A stretch of DNA of 64,000 nt from Echinometra lucunter (GCA_029962745.1 CM057162.1:18623408-18687407), one strand, 5' to 3'. Shown: positions 49,601-60,544, counted from the first letter of the stretch. Translations and numbers: made by a program. Notes: generated from the letters alone by a model not told the origin.

Positions 49601-49782
49601 TCCCGTCTTGAGTGGCCACTTGTCTTATAAACAGTCCTTCTGTCTAGAAACATAACAGTTTTGTTCCTTTTAAGATTGTTTCACAATGAGACAAAATAAA
49701 GAGGAACATAAACGTAAAACACTACCTACTCTTAAAGACAACTTTTCTTGTCTCCCTTGAGTAGTCTTTATAATTATGCAGG
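44824..49782. other. non-coding; several simple repeats and one hairpin
   Basis: C12 near 45101-45112, GT run at 46071-46089, C15/A19 run at 46193-46229 and GA run at 46594-46628. Perfect 12-bp hairpin arms GTACCTAACCTT (48393-48404) and AAGGTTAGGTAC (48424-48435) have a 19-base loop. At 48885-49006 a phrase TCTGGCGTCA..G followed by A(A/T)T.AGGG.AGAT occurs twice about 74 bp apart, a diverged tandem duplication. No gene seen. Confidence 0.45.
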
Positions 49783-50106
49783 GGGTGTTTCACAAAACCT
49801 TGCGCAAAGTTACGCATGACTTCAAGAATAACTTGAATATGGAAAGTCAAATGGGATTCTCAATCATGTTTTATCGCATAGTCTAAAGTTTTTAATATCT
49901 ATGTAGATTAACATTATCATTATTAACAAAACATTTTTCATGTGAAGTATTACTTTTGCCAACAATTTAATTGAGATTATGGGATGTACAATCAGACTTT
50001 CACAAAACAAAAGGAAAAAAATTGTGTTAATGCCATTTGGTTGTTCATAGTTAACTCGTTCTTAAAGTCATTGGTAACTTTTTGGGCAGCTTTGTGAAAC
50101 ACCTCC
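49783..50106. mobile_element. MITE, GGGTGTTTCAYAAAG family, uninterrupted copy
   Basis: GGGTGTTTCACAAAACCT at the left and AGCTTTGTGAAACACCTCC at the right. The body matches the split copy at 24675-27579, including TTGAATATGGAAAGTCAAAT and AATTTAATTGAGATTATGGGA. It shows what the split copy looked like before insertion. Confidence 0.85.
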
Positions 50107-50157
50107 ATCTTTCACCATGGAGTTGTTTCACCGTATTTTGTGTTTGAACCATCCCGT

Positions 50158-50595
50158 CCACATGGTCTATCTCACTGCTTCACCTTCTCGGTTAAACGTC
50201 ACTTGGTCTAATACGATTTGGTCTACCATCAGTTTGGTCTAATTTCCGTTTGATCCAATCATCACTTGGTCTAATACCCATTTTAGCTAATTGTTATTTT
50301 GTCTGATGATCAAATGATCTAATTGCCACTTCTTCTTCTTAGTTTTCCTTATTTCGCCTACTGGCCATTTGCTCTTTTACCAGTTCGTCTAATCAGATAG
50401 ACTAAGTGGTGTTAGACCAAGTGGGTATTAGACGAAATGAGCATAGCCAAACTTAAAAATAGACAGAATGGTAAACGGGCTAAGTGGTAATTAGACCAAA
50501 TGGTTATTAGACGAACTGGTTGTAGACGCAATGGGATTAGACCATGTGGGATGAGGCGAAACGGGCATTAGACATAGTGGGATTAGACCATGTGG
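50158..50595. mobile_element. foldback array of TTAGACCA/TGGTCTAA modules
   Basis: The left half is a degenerate array of CACTTGGTCTAATRCCC-type words and the right half the inverse, such as GGGATTAGACCATGTGG and GGTATTAGACGAAATG. The switch is near 50390. In the right half the ATTAGAC words recur at about 16-18 bp or multiples of it. The outer ends are CCACATGGTCTA (50158) and TAGACCATGTGG (ending 50595). No coding capacity. It starts about 50 bp after the preceding MITE. Confidence 0.8.
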
Positions 50596-53500
50596 CAATT
50601 CACCACCTTCTCATGCTTCTCTTCTTCCCAGGTACTTGATAGTTATGTTTTATTTATTGAATGATGTACTTGGATGAGTCATTATGCGTTCCACCGACTG
50701 CTCCTCCCCAGCCTCCCAATACCTGTCTAACTTTCTGTGATATTGCTACCCTTTCACATGTTTATATTTTTCTCGTATTCCATTCCCCTTTTCCCCCACA
50801 ATGCCATTAGCAGTGTTCTGTTTTATGATTGCAATTATTTTGCTAGATTACATTATAAATGATAATATCTTGTTACACCTTTTTTTCTCATTATTACTTA
50901 AACGTAATATTTTACGCACATGAATCAAATGCCTGTTTGAACACCAGCTGTTGGGATAATCTTAGAAAGAACGAGGTATCCAAGACCTAAAAGGATGTTA
51001 CATTATTCAGTGAAATGTTTACATACATTTCGTCATCAATTCGGTATCCATACCACTCTCTTTAGTTTAGATGGTACTTTGGCGCTCTTTGCAGATGAAA
51101 ATTGAAGTGTGGATGTTGCAACATGCATAAAATACTAGCTCGACTCATCAATTCGAATTTGCAAATTGGCTAATGGCTTTATCTTTCTCTCGTTTTTCAT
51201 CCCTTTTTACCAGATTCATCAGGACTAGCCAGTCACAGAGGACATGAAACAGGGAGACGCGTCGCCGTCGGTCGAAAGTAGACAGGCACTCACCCTGAAA
51301 GAGCATTAGAGATTGACGAAAGTGATTTTCCAACCCGCAAAACACGCCATTTAAAGCGACGTGTTTGTATGGCCGTATCATTCATGTCAGTTGCATGCTG
51401 AAACTCTTTGACAGCCAATACAAAAAGAGCGTGCTTTGATTAGCGAACGAACATTGCACCTTGCACGTGAGACTTATAGAAGCAGCCTCGCAACTGAGCA
51501 GGAAGAGAGAGACAGAGAGATAAGGGGAGAGAGAAAGAGAGAAGAGCATCTCCGCCGGTTGAGGCAAAGCATTTGGAAAGATCGCTCATTTGCGACTTGG
51601 CTCATCGCTCGGTGAGGGTCTTTTCAGGGATGTTCTCTGGCAGACAATGGTTAAGGCGATCAGAAGTTTAAGCGGAGTTTCTCATTCGAGCGAAAATCGC
51701 CGTCGGCTATTCCGAAAATCCTTGGATGTACCTGGACAACTAAGACAGGAGCTTAGCTATTAGCAGTTTTGGCCTATTTGAGGACAAATTCGCTTCATCA
51801 ACTCATTTTGTAGAAGAGTACTCATTAATGCAGCGTCGAATGTGAATCTTTGCGACAACTAGAACAGCCGCTAACCAAATCATGTATTCTGATTAGGTCA
51901 AAACTGCATCACGTGGCGAGGTTTTAAAAGGGAAAACCCCTCATTAACTGATGATGCGGATAGCTTTATTTGGGATAAAAACATTTGGATCAACCCTGGA
52001 ATCGGTTTAGGTTTTTTCCTTCTTCTTCTGCTTAGAAGTTCATCATAGCTTAACCATCTTCGACCTCCTACTTCCATTTAAAGGAAACTTTGTCCACCTA
52101 ACATGATATTATCTGTATACACTCTACGGAATTGAGCTTGAATTTCTGATTATCATTGTATTCCATTTTCGAGGATATCGATTTCTTGCGGTTAAGAGGA
52201 TACATAAGATCAGGAACTAGACCCATTGAGTGTAAGAATTAAGTGCATAATAAACTTTGCTAATACATTTTCTCATGCTGTAGGAGACCTGGTGTCAACA
52301 GGTTTAAAACGACCGGCGACAACCGCGCTCTACCCATTAACGTATTAACTCACTGTCTGGGAATATGAGATGGGGGTTGGCGTTTCAACACTCTGGGGAG
52401 CCGTGATGATGACGACCTAATGCGGGAAAATGGACAGAGGCATCCGACTTTCTCCTCTGTCTGATACAGCATTAGGAGACATAGATCACCTTGGACACAG
52501 AGGTATCACCCAAAGTGGAAGGACAATTTGATTGTTGGTACAGGAAGTGAGATGGTGAAAATAATAGAAGCTTCCATTTCGAGTAACGGTAGCATACTTT
52601 TGGCGGTCTTCTCCGTCAAGGAAGATTAATTTGTTCCTCACTTCTTCACCTTCATTGATATTTTCTCAAATTTATTAGAATTCTGAGATACGGTAACATA
52701 TTTTAGGCGGTTTTATGGGTCAAGGAGGATTCATTTACCATGTTCTCCTACTCTCTTTCGTGGATAATATAGGAATGCTATACTGTTTATCAACTGAGAA
52801 TGAATCGAAAATTTTCCCTACATTGGTGTTGATCATTCTGACAATCAGGACGTCGTGCTACTAATCTGCCATCGTCGCAGAGGTGTGACAGGGTTGATAG
52901 ACGACAGGCAATGTTGCTTCACTGCAGGAATTGATGAGAGCCCAGTTTGCGAAAAGTTGCGATCCTTGGATAGCGAAGCGAACCTGTTGCACGTCTGAAA
53001 CTGGAATCAATGTGCATTGTTAATCTGGCTGGAAGAATAACATTGTGGAAAGCGATAGCAGATTTGTCGTATCCGAACAGGGAATATACTCTGAGTTTTG
53101 TGAATATCAAAACTGAGGAACGTCAATCCCAAATGGATTAATTCTTGGTGATCTTCGTGGTAAGAGAGAGGTAAGCGTATTGGAAATTAAGACTATGTCC
53201 TTGGGGCATTAGTATCTGTATCTGTATCTGTATCTGTATCTGTTCCGTTCGAGGTCCTGATCCTCGAAGCGGGATATAAATGACCAATAGGAACCTTATC
53301 GCTCGAGAAAGTGTGTTCGGTGTACTTAGTACATATTAGAGTTGAGTCCCATTACTTTGCTTGCACAGGGAGGGACTACATTTATATTGCCCTTTTGAAT
53401 TGCTTCCCAAGGACTGGTTTTCAAAGTCTCTGCCGTGTTGCTTTCAATTGCATTAGTATTACAGAGTATTTTACTTATTGGAGAGGCGTTCCAGGGCACC

Positions 53501-55475
53501 ATTTAAGCTCATAAAAATGGTGTTTCTAGCAAACCATACTTTCCCCCTCCTTCGATAAAGTTCCACTGAATGAACACTTTTAGTGTCCATTTTCGTTGTT
53601 GTTGTTGTTAAGGGCGAGAGTTTAGTAGCTAAGGATACCACTGCTCACCGTCAGGGAGAACAGAATCCAAAATGGTTATCCGCACATGGCGATTCTTTTA
53701 ATGTAAATAGGCATAAAACATGATATGTATTCATAAAAATATGAGATGAACATTAAGATAAGTTTTCAATTGTTGAAAGTTTCCATGATAAGGAAATCTC
53801 GAAGTGCTAAATTACCGTTTGCCTTGCAAATTGCCCTAGGCATTTCCTGCATGAAGTGCTTTCTATTATGTGAGTGGGTTTTACTTACATTGGGAGTCAT
53901 TACAACATGATCTCCATTAACCTTCTGGTTTACGGCCCGGTTACATGGAAGCGTAATACTTTGGAGAATGCTAGAGATGTAGTTATTTTCAATTGCAGAT
54001 AAATGCGAGAGCAGTATCCATTTGGCAAACAGACCCTCGGGCATTCCGTTATGATAACTTTCAGAGATACATAACGATCAATCTTTGTCCAGCATCTCCA
54101 AAATTTCCTCATTCCGTTTCTTACATGAAGATTTGTTCGGTTCCTTATCTTGTAGTGACTCTTTTAAAGATGGTGTATAGTTTGAGAAAAAATCCAGACA
54201 AAGTAACTTTCACTATTCATTCATTGCCAGATGATATCCTAAAACCATTATGATGTGAAGGATATTACATAAAAACTCATTTAAGCGGGTGTAGTTTACA
54301 ATCAAAATGTCAAAGCTTTTGGATCCCCGAAAACAACGTGGACGTGCATCAGCTCACACAGTGTCCGCACACGTGTAAAAACCAGCGGGAATTCTGTTGT
54401 GCGACAAGCACAACGAAGCGCTGTGAATGTTGTGCGGGGAGCCGTCGGCGTGCAGTGGTCATAGAGTAAGATAGAGTGTGTAAAGCGTTCTATTGCGTTC
54501 CTTTCAGACATTTACGCTAGAATTCACCAGAAATCATGAATGGAATATCACACAATCTCACACACGTATCTTTTTATGCAAGACGGACAATGTGAGATTG
54601 TATTCAGTCAGTTTCATGCCATTTTCCTTTTTCTTACCCAAAACCGTATACGGGCTTTTATAACTACTAGTTACCCTTTATTCATGAACTTCCAACAAAG
54701 TGCATTCTTTTCGAGAAAATAGTTGTATGTAAATCCCTATCCGATCTATACGTTGTCCAGTGTTCCTCTGTAGAGACTCGTGTTGAGAAATAAGTACTTG
54801 TCGTAGAGGCAATACTATTAGAGTAGTACGAAAAGAAAACATGTACAGAAAAAAACTAACTAGTGAAAACAGCAGTTACCCATAAAAAGCAACCAGATAA
54901 GGGTTAAAAACCCTTTTCTGGCCCACCGCGCTGCACACTTGATCTATAAATGGGTACACGCACCAAACGAAACCATAGACGGTAAAGGAGCTTTTCCTAA
55001 TGTGGTTCCCACGCATAGTCCTGTGCTTCCTTCTGTTTGTGGCAAATTACAGTCTCGCATCCATGCACATGTTATTGAAATTTAACACGTACTTCTGTGG
55101 ATATTGAAGTTTCAAAAGAGGGTCCTTCAAATATTGTGACGTCAGGGAATATCCACCAAACTCCGATGTGAATAGATATTGAAAATCCTTTTTCCTTTTT
55201 TTTTTTTAAAAGTATTCTCCGCATCGGTTACATTTCTTCTGCGATGTGAAAACATCATTAATTCCAGTAGCTGAATTGTAAGAGCTATATGCATCTTCCC
55301 CCCCCCCCACCCTCTCTCTCTCTCTCTCTCTCTCTTTGAATACAATTCTCAATGATTGATGTTAAGCGTTTATTTAATTCATGTTTAATATAGTGCTGAA
55401 TGCAGAAGACCGATCCTCCTTGACCGATCCTTGGCCAATGATTTGTTCTTTTCTTTCGGTGTATTGTCGATCAGT
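50596..55475. other. non-coding; possible upstream exons, none proven
   Basis: 51.2-51.7 kb is rich in CpG and has donor-like words on both strands. At 52585-52770 a block CGGTARCATA-TTTT-GGCGG..GTCAAGGA(A/G)GATT occurs twice about 105 bp apart. (TATCTG)5 lies at 53211-53241. Strong donor words GTAAGAGAGAGGTAAGCG lie near 53160-53176. A 5' untranslated exon of the receptor gene downstream could lie here, but no coding frame supports a placement. C9 and CT tracts occur at 55299-55336. Confidence 0.35.
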
Positions 55476-55620
55476 GCCCCGTTTCATAAAACTTGTTATC
55501 AGTAACAACTGCCACATTTCTATGACAAATTTGCTCTCAGTCAGTCAGATACAGTGATTTCAGCAGCTTATAACAATTATTGCAACTTGTTATTGATAAC
55601 AAGTTTTATGAAACGGGGCC
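55476..55620. mobile_element. MITE with GCCCCGTTTCATAAAACTTG ends, copy 1
   Basis: GCCCCGTTTCATAAAACTTG and the complement of CAAGTTTTATGAAACGGGGC form the ends; TTGTTATTGATAACAA near the right arm is a further palindrome. The body TGCCACATTTCTATGACAAA and TTTGCTCTCAG matches copy 2 at 62009-62151. About 145 bp. Confidence 0.9.
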
Positions 55621-55747
55621 CCGGTGCCCATAGTCTTTGTACATTAAAAAGGAGTAAAATCGTGAAGTTGCTAACGGCGACTTATCAGCACCAGCGTTGG
55701 AATAGCCTGCTATTTGGTGGATGAGGGGTATTAGCTCAAACACCACT

Positions 55748-56065
55748 GAAGCGTCCAATCGCGTCCACATCAGTTCGAGCTCCAATACATAGATGTATCG
55801 GGCTATAGCTCGAGCTATAGCCCGATGTTTGAATAGGATGGTATTGATAAACCAGCTCCTGAAGCTCGAGCTGAAGAAGACGCCGAAAATAGCCTGCCAT
55901 TTTGCGAATAAGTTCCAGATTTGGGAGGCTAAGTATTTGAGCGAAATAACCGGGTAATTCCGTCTTCATCTGAGTATCATTTTGCTGGGTATTCTCTGAT
56001 TGGGCTAATTTATGGGATCAGAAGTAGCCGGCTATTCTATAAGCTCTAGCTGATGAAAACGCACC
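55748..56065. mobile_element. foldback element, CATCAGCTCGAGCT family, copy B
   Basis: Shares CATCAG(T/C)TCGAGCTCCAATAC, TTTGAGCGAAATA, GTCTTCATCTGAGTAT, GGGATCAGAAGTAGCCG and AGCTGATGAAAACGCACC with copy A (23717-23974). It has a perfect 30-bp palindrome at 55797-55826 centred on AGCTCGAGCT that copy A lacks in this form. Confidence 0.8.
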
Positions 56066-56337
56066 TTATCATGGGTGCCGGGACTGTCGAAGAGGGTCAT
56101 AAAAGGGTGCGGTCTTACGCTGATATGAACGTCTTATGAAGTCAGCAGAGCCGTATACCACCTTTACTCACTCGTCGAGCAAGTGGTAATACTCTGTGCT
56201 AGTCTGGCTTCGCAGTCCGTATTCATTTTAGCGGCAGATCGCGAGCCGCCAGTACAAGGTAGTTAAAATGCGAGAAATATAATGACATCCAAAGGAAGTT
56301 GCGGAGGGGTGGTATTTCATTCCCTTCCCCCCTCTCG

Positions 56338-56719
56338 TACACACAAAGAAAAAAAGGTGCAATTTTGCACCCTTCGAATGCAACACTGGGAGTTCCTTTT
56401 AGGGTGCAACTTTGCACCTTTACGAACTTTTTGCACCTTTAGAGGTGCAGTTAGCTACATTTTGCACCCTAAAAGGTGCTGAGTTGCACCCTTTAGGGAA
56501 GGTGCAAATTTGCACCTTCCCTTACGCAAAAATGTCTGCACCCTGAAAAGTGCAAAGTTGCACCTTTTAGGGTACAAACGGGCGTTTTAGGGTGCAAACA
56601 AGAACAAAAAGGTGCATTTCTTCACCTTTTCCGTATGGGGTGCAAGATTGCACCCAAAAAAGGTGCTGCCAGTGTTGCATTTAGGGTGCAAACTTGCACC
56701 TTTTTTTCTTAGTGTGTAC
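56338..56719. mobile_element. inverted-repeat element of GGTGCA/TGCACC modules
   Basis: The ends are GTACACACAAAGAAAAAAAG and the complement of CTTTTTTTCTTAGTGTGTAC. The interior holds about 20 GGTGCA or TGCACC words in both orientations, several as GGTGCAA-nn-TTGCACC palindromes (for example 56356-56372, 56413-56429 and 56500-56515). Non-coding; length 382 bp. Confidence 0.85.
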
Positions 56720-56770
56720 CCTCTGTTTTGAGGCACGTTTCCATGCCTTATTAAAGGTCGATGCACCTCC

Positions 56771-56809
56771 GCCGGCTATTCTGTAAGCATGAGCTGATGA
56801 AAACGCACC
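56771..56809. mobile_element. end fragment of the CATCAGCTCGAGCT family, copy C
   Basis: GCCGGCTATTCTGTAAGCAT and GAGCTGATGAAAACGCACC match the right end of copies A and B. Only about 40 bp remain. Confidence 0.75.
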
Positions 56810-57075
56810 TATTGAGCATTCGTGGCATGTTCTTTGTAAATTGATAGCCACACCAGTCGATCCATATCAAACAGTATGGCGAAGATTGGAGTAAACCTGA
56901 TAAGACTGAAACTGACATTTATCGCTGGTATGCAAATGCCGCTAATGGAGGCAAAAAGTCCCGCCTGCAAACAAGCAAAATGCGCGTTTTCAACAAAAGC
57001 GACACCAGTCTACATTATTTCGACTTCCAGTCAGATTCCTTGCAGTGCCATTTTTTTTTTTTTTTTTTTTTTTTT

Positions 57076-57732
57076 CTCGCCTGCGTAGCAAGAGCGAGAT
57101 ATAGGTGCCCCTTTACCGACGGCGGCGGCGTCAACATTTTTAAGAAATACTCTCATTCCAAGAGTTTTTGTTGAATTTTCATGAAACTGGTAAACAAGGC
57201 TTATCAAGTATCAAAGATCATGTGAAAGGAATTTCAGGTCACAAAGTCAAGGTCAAAGGTCATTTGAGGTCAATAAACTTAAATTATGTTGCAAAAACTT
57301 AACCGCAAGGTTAAGTTTTGTCATTTTTCCCCTCATTTCAATAGAATTTGTTCAATTTTCATGAGACTGGTACACAGGGCTTATCAAGAATCAAAGATCA
57401 TGTAGAAGGAATTTCAGGTCACAAAGTCAAGTTCAAAGGTCATTTGAGGTCAATAAATTTAAATCATGTTTCAAAAACTTCCCCCTCATTTTAAAATTGT
57501 GCAATTTTCATGAAACTGGTACACAAGGCTTATCAAGTATCAAAGATCATGTGGAACGAATTTCAGGTCACTAAGTCAAGGTCAAAGGTCATCTGAGGTC
57601 AGTTGATTAAAATTATGTTTCGATTTTCACCTTCATTTCAAAAGTATTTGTTCAAATTCCATAAAATTTGCCTACAAGGTCATCAAGTATCAAGTATTAC
57701 TAGATAGATGGCGAAATACAAGTGCATTATTA

Positions 57733-57766
<34 letters not shown>

Positions 57767-57925
57767 GTCATTATAACTACTATTATTGTTGTTATTATTA
57801 TTATTATTACATTCTAGCCACTTTAATACCCACCTCTTGATACATATACATGTATGTGACTAGTTAAGAATGCTGCCATTAAAATTTGCGCGATGCAGGC
57901 GAGACCGCCAGGGGCGTTCCACTTG
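57076..57925. mobile_element. second Helentron-like element with AGGTCA-rich tandem repeats
   Basis: After a T25 run, a compound hairpin at 57076-57098 has outer CTCGC/GCGAG and inner TGC/GCA around a GTA loop. Four degenerate units of 149-180 bp follow, each with CAATTTTCATGARACTGGTA and then CAAAGTCAAGGTCAAAGGTCA. An (ATT)n stretch lies at 57727-57813. GCAGGCGAG (57895-57903) is the inverse of the first nine bases. A small CGCC/GGCG hairpin (57906-57916) and the end CACTTG before TTTT complete it. The plan is the same as in 24840-27403 although the end sequences differ. Assignment to the Helentron/HINE group is inference. Confidence 0.6.
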
Positions 57926-59400
57926 TTTTGTGTGTGTGGGTGTGTGTGTGTGTGTTTTTACCAAACTTCCTATTCGTGCCAACTTTAGCGAGGGGATTGT
58001 AATGAGGAATAGCGTTAATATGATATAAATGTATATGTATATATAATATCAGTGGTAGAGTTTTATTTTGAATGAAATCAGTAATGGGATTTCAGATATA
58101 TTGTTTAAATTTATCTTGATGATATACGTGAATGAAATGTCACAGGGTAGGTCTTGGACTGTGATGACTGAAAGGTTGAATAGCGAGAGCGTTTAACAAT
58201 ATTAAAGCAATTTAACATTTTACCATTTACAGTGTCAAGTTGTTTACCGATGATTAAATGCTGATTATGCTGGGGGGGGGGGGGGGGTCACTCCAGGCTG
58301 ATATTACCTGCGTGTCGAAATGATAATGGACAAATCGATAATGGGCCGATTGCCTGCAGACACAGGCACTCACCTTTAAGCCGATAATTAACTGTCATAT
58401 TTCCTGCTATCGCCAGTACAGCCCATGATGCTGCTTGTATCTTTGTGAACTCAACATATGCTGTGGCAAATAAATTTTGCCATGATATATCTAGAGCTAA
58501 GAAGGAGACAAACGACACCTTCAGAAATAATGGAGAAAATACGAAATTTTCTGCAAAAAGCATATTGAGAGATGTCCTTCTAAACCTGTCATTTTGAAGC
58601 AGCATTGCCAATCTGAGGATCGCCTCAGAAAGTAGATTGAAACTTCTCAAAATTTCATAACTTTCTCATTTCTCTCTTCATTAAAATTGATTTTTCCCCG
58701 AAGGTTTCATTCTCCTTGAAAGATACGCTAGTCACAAACAAGTCGGGGTCAGGATCCGACGTGCATGTTGTATTCGGAAATGTCAGTCACATATGTCGGG
58801 ACATAAAGTGGAGTTTAAAATTCCATTACTTTGATTTTTTTTTTAAGGTAAACGCGTGATGGAAATGCGTTCTTTCTACTTCTCTACCTGAACTTCTTGT
58901 TATCCATAACGCTTTCCTAGCGAATCTACCACAAGATGGGATGCGAGAAGCATCACGATTTATAGTACGCTCTCGCTGGACTGTAACCCAGTTTCTCTTG
59001 AAATCCGATTCCATTAGCAAAACGTAATATTGGCTTCGAATAGACAGATGCAGCAATTTAAATGAGATTGCTGTCTTTTTCCGGATAAAGGTAATGTGTT
59101 GACATGTTTGATCATAAGGAAGAGGAAATTAACACGAGAGATTTTATGTTGAAAAAGAATAAACAGTCAACATTTGATTTTGACAGTGCGATGGAACATG
59201 GAAACTATGAAAAAATAAGCAACGAGAAAACAAACAAAAACGTTCAAATTCCAATAAGTAGAAAGTTAGAAGTAGGGCTTAAACTGTCAAAACTTATTAA
59301 GAATAAACAAAATCTTGAATGATTTTCGTCTTCCAATTACATTTCAAAATGGTCAAACTGGAGATATGTTCATGTGATAAAATCTACCATTGTTATATTT
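57926..59400. other. non-coding upstream of the receptor exon
   Basis: GT run at 57928-57955 and G17 at 58271-58287. A 120-codon minus-strand frame (58288-58650) has a donor-like AAG|GTGAGT inside but no recognisable domain. The rest would be intron of the receptor gene if its 5' exon lies further upstream. Confidence 0.4.
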
Positions 59401-59420
59401 CTCTCTTTGCTCTCTTGCAG
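59401..59420 (+). other. 3' splice site before the receptor exon
   Basis: A pyrimidine-rich run, CTCTCTTTGCTCTCTTGCAG, ends in CAG at 59420. It predicts that the exon starts at 59421, 41 bases before the ATG, so the 5' leader continues in at least one exon upstream. Confidence 0.6.
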
Positions 59421-59461
59421 ATCGTTCATTTATTGTATTTTCATCGCATATCACCATCATA

Positions 59462-60544
59462 ATGGAGGCGGATGCCGTCGCTGTGGAAACGTGGAACGCC
59501 AGTGAGCTTGAGCTTTATGGAACGCTATGGCCCACCACAAATCTCCCTAACGCGACCACGGAAGGGATTACAAGTTACGTGGAATACCACATAACTATCA
59601 TCGCGCTCGCCTTGTACACTCTGGCGTTTCTTCTAATTATATCTTGCAATACTTTGAACTTGTATATCATGAGGAGGCCACTGGATTGCTTCAGTGACAA
59701 CACGCGATTTTTTCTCAGTGCTCTGGCCGTGGTTGACTTACTATCTGGTTTGATTTGTTGCCCGACGGAAATGGTATTGGCCTTCTGGGGAAACTGGCCG
59801 CATACGCACACCACGTGTGACATAGTGGCTATCGTGTACACCATGGTATCTTGCCAAGCACTGTTGTGTTTGTGTCTAGTCAGTGTGGACCGTTATCTGA
59901 CCATCGTCAAGCCGCTGCGTTACCCAACCATTATGACGCCCAAGCGGGCGCGTCTGGTGCTGGCCGCCGTTCTATTGGTTGGTGCATTGGCGTCTTTGGT
60001 GATGCTGGTAGCTAGAGATCTTCCAAGCCCCATCGAAAACATCAAACTGTGCGCATTACTCTATTTAGACAGTACAGATCCAGTCCGTCCCCTCATCATC
60101 ATCATCTTTATATCTTTTGTCATTCCCGCCAGCATCCTCTTATTCGTGAACATTCGTCTCATGGTGATAACCATCCAAAAGACGCGCGAACTTGCCGACA
60201 TGTCGCCGACGGCGGTCCGGTACACGACGGACCGCCTCAAGGGAGTTCGGACGATTCTCGTACTCACTTCAGCATTCTTCGTCACGTGGCTTCCGCTGAT
60301 GTGTACCATGGTGGCAGCGGTGATATTCAACGCGCATATTCCACCCGCGTGGGGAACGTTAGTGTCTTTCCCGGCATTATGTAACAGTTGGATCAATGCT
60401 TTCATATATCTTTTCATGTGCACGTCATACCGACGAGCTGTCGTAAAGGAGGTTAGAAAATGTTTCAAACAGCGGCACGAAAAATGGGTGACGAACGGTT
60501 CGGTAGCAGCATCCGCAGCATTACATTCAGAAGCCGCCTTGTAG
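59462..60544 (+). CDS. class A (rhodopsin-like) G protein-coupled receptor, orphan
   Basis: A 360-residue seven-helix receptor expected in the plasma membrane, signalling through G proteins; the ligand is unknown. The ATG at 59462 is chosen because the frame upstream to 59390 crosses a splice acceptor, and this ATG has A at -3 and G at +4. The N-terminus has N-glycosylation sites at N12 and N30. Visible class A marks: TM1 N63, TM2 D92, C119 and C197 for the TM3-ECL2 disulfide, D143-R144-Y145, TM5 P222 and TM6 W276-L-P278. TM7 has N312-A-F-I-Y316, with Ala instead of the NPxxY proline. There is no Trp in TM4, position 5.58 is Asn (N230) and 3.32 is Tyr (Y126), so the aminergic Asp is missing. 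The KPLRYP..MT loop resembles amine-type receptors. C334 could be palmitoylated. Such receptors expanded greatly in sea urchins; a place in that expansion is inference. No gene neighbours help. Confidence 0.95.
   Translation: MEADAVAVETWNASELELYGTLWPTTNLPNATTEGITSYVEYHITIIALALYTLAFLLIISCNTLNLYIMRRPLDCFSDNTRFFLSALAVVDLLSGLICCPTEMVLAFWGNWPHTHTTCDIVAIVYTMVSCQALLCLCLVSVDRYLTIVKPLRYPTIMTPKRARLVLAAVLLVGALASLVMLVARDLPSPIENIKLCALLYLDSTDPVRPLIIIIFISFVIPASILLFVNIRLMVITIQKTRELADMSPTAVRYTTDRLKGVRTILVLTSAFFVTWLPLMCTMVAAVIFNAHIPPAWGTLVSFPALCNSWINAFIYLFMCTSYRRAVVKEVRKCFKQRHEKWVTNGSVAASAALHSEAAL

Noticed and set aside
50158..50595. CRISPR-like array
   Set aside because: Modules are degenerate, lack constant spacers, and invert at mid-point; the host is a eukaryote.
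58288..58650. 120-codon minus-strand frame, hydrophobic, with an internal GTGAGT donor word
   Set aside because: No recognised family, and the frame begins beside a G17 tract. Kept only as a note in the flank description.
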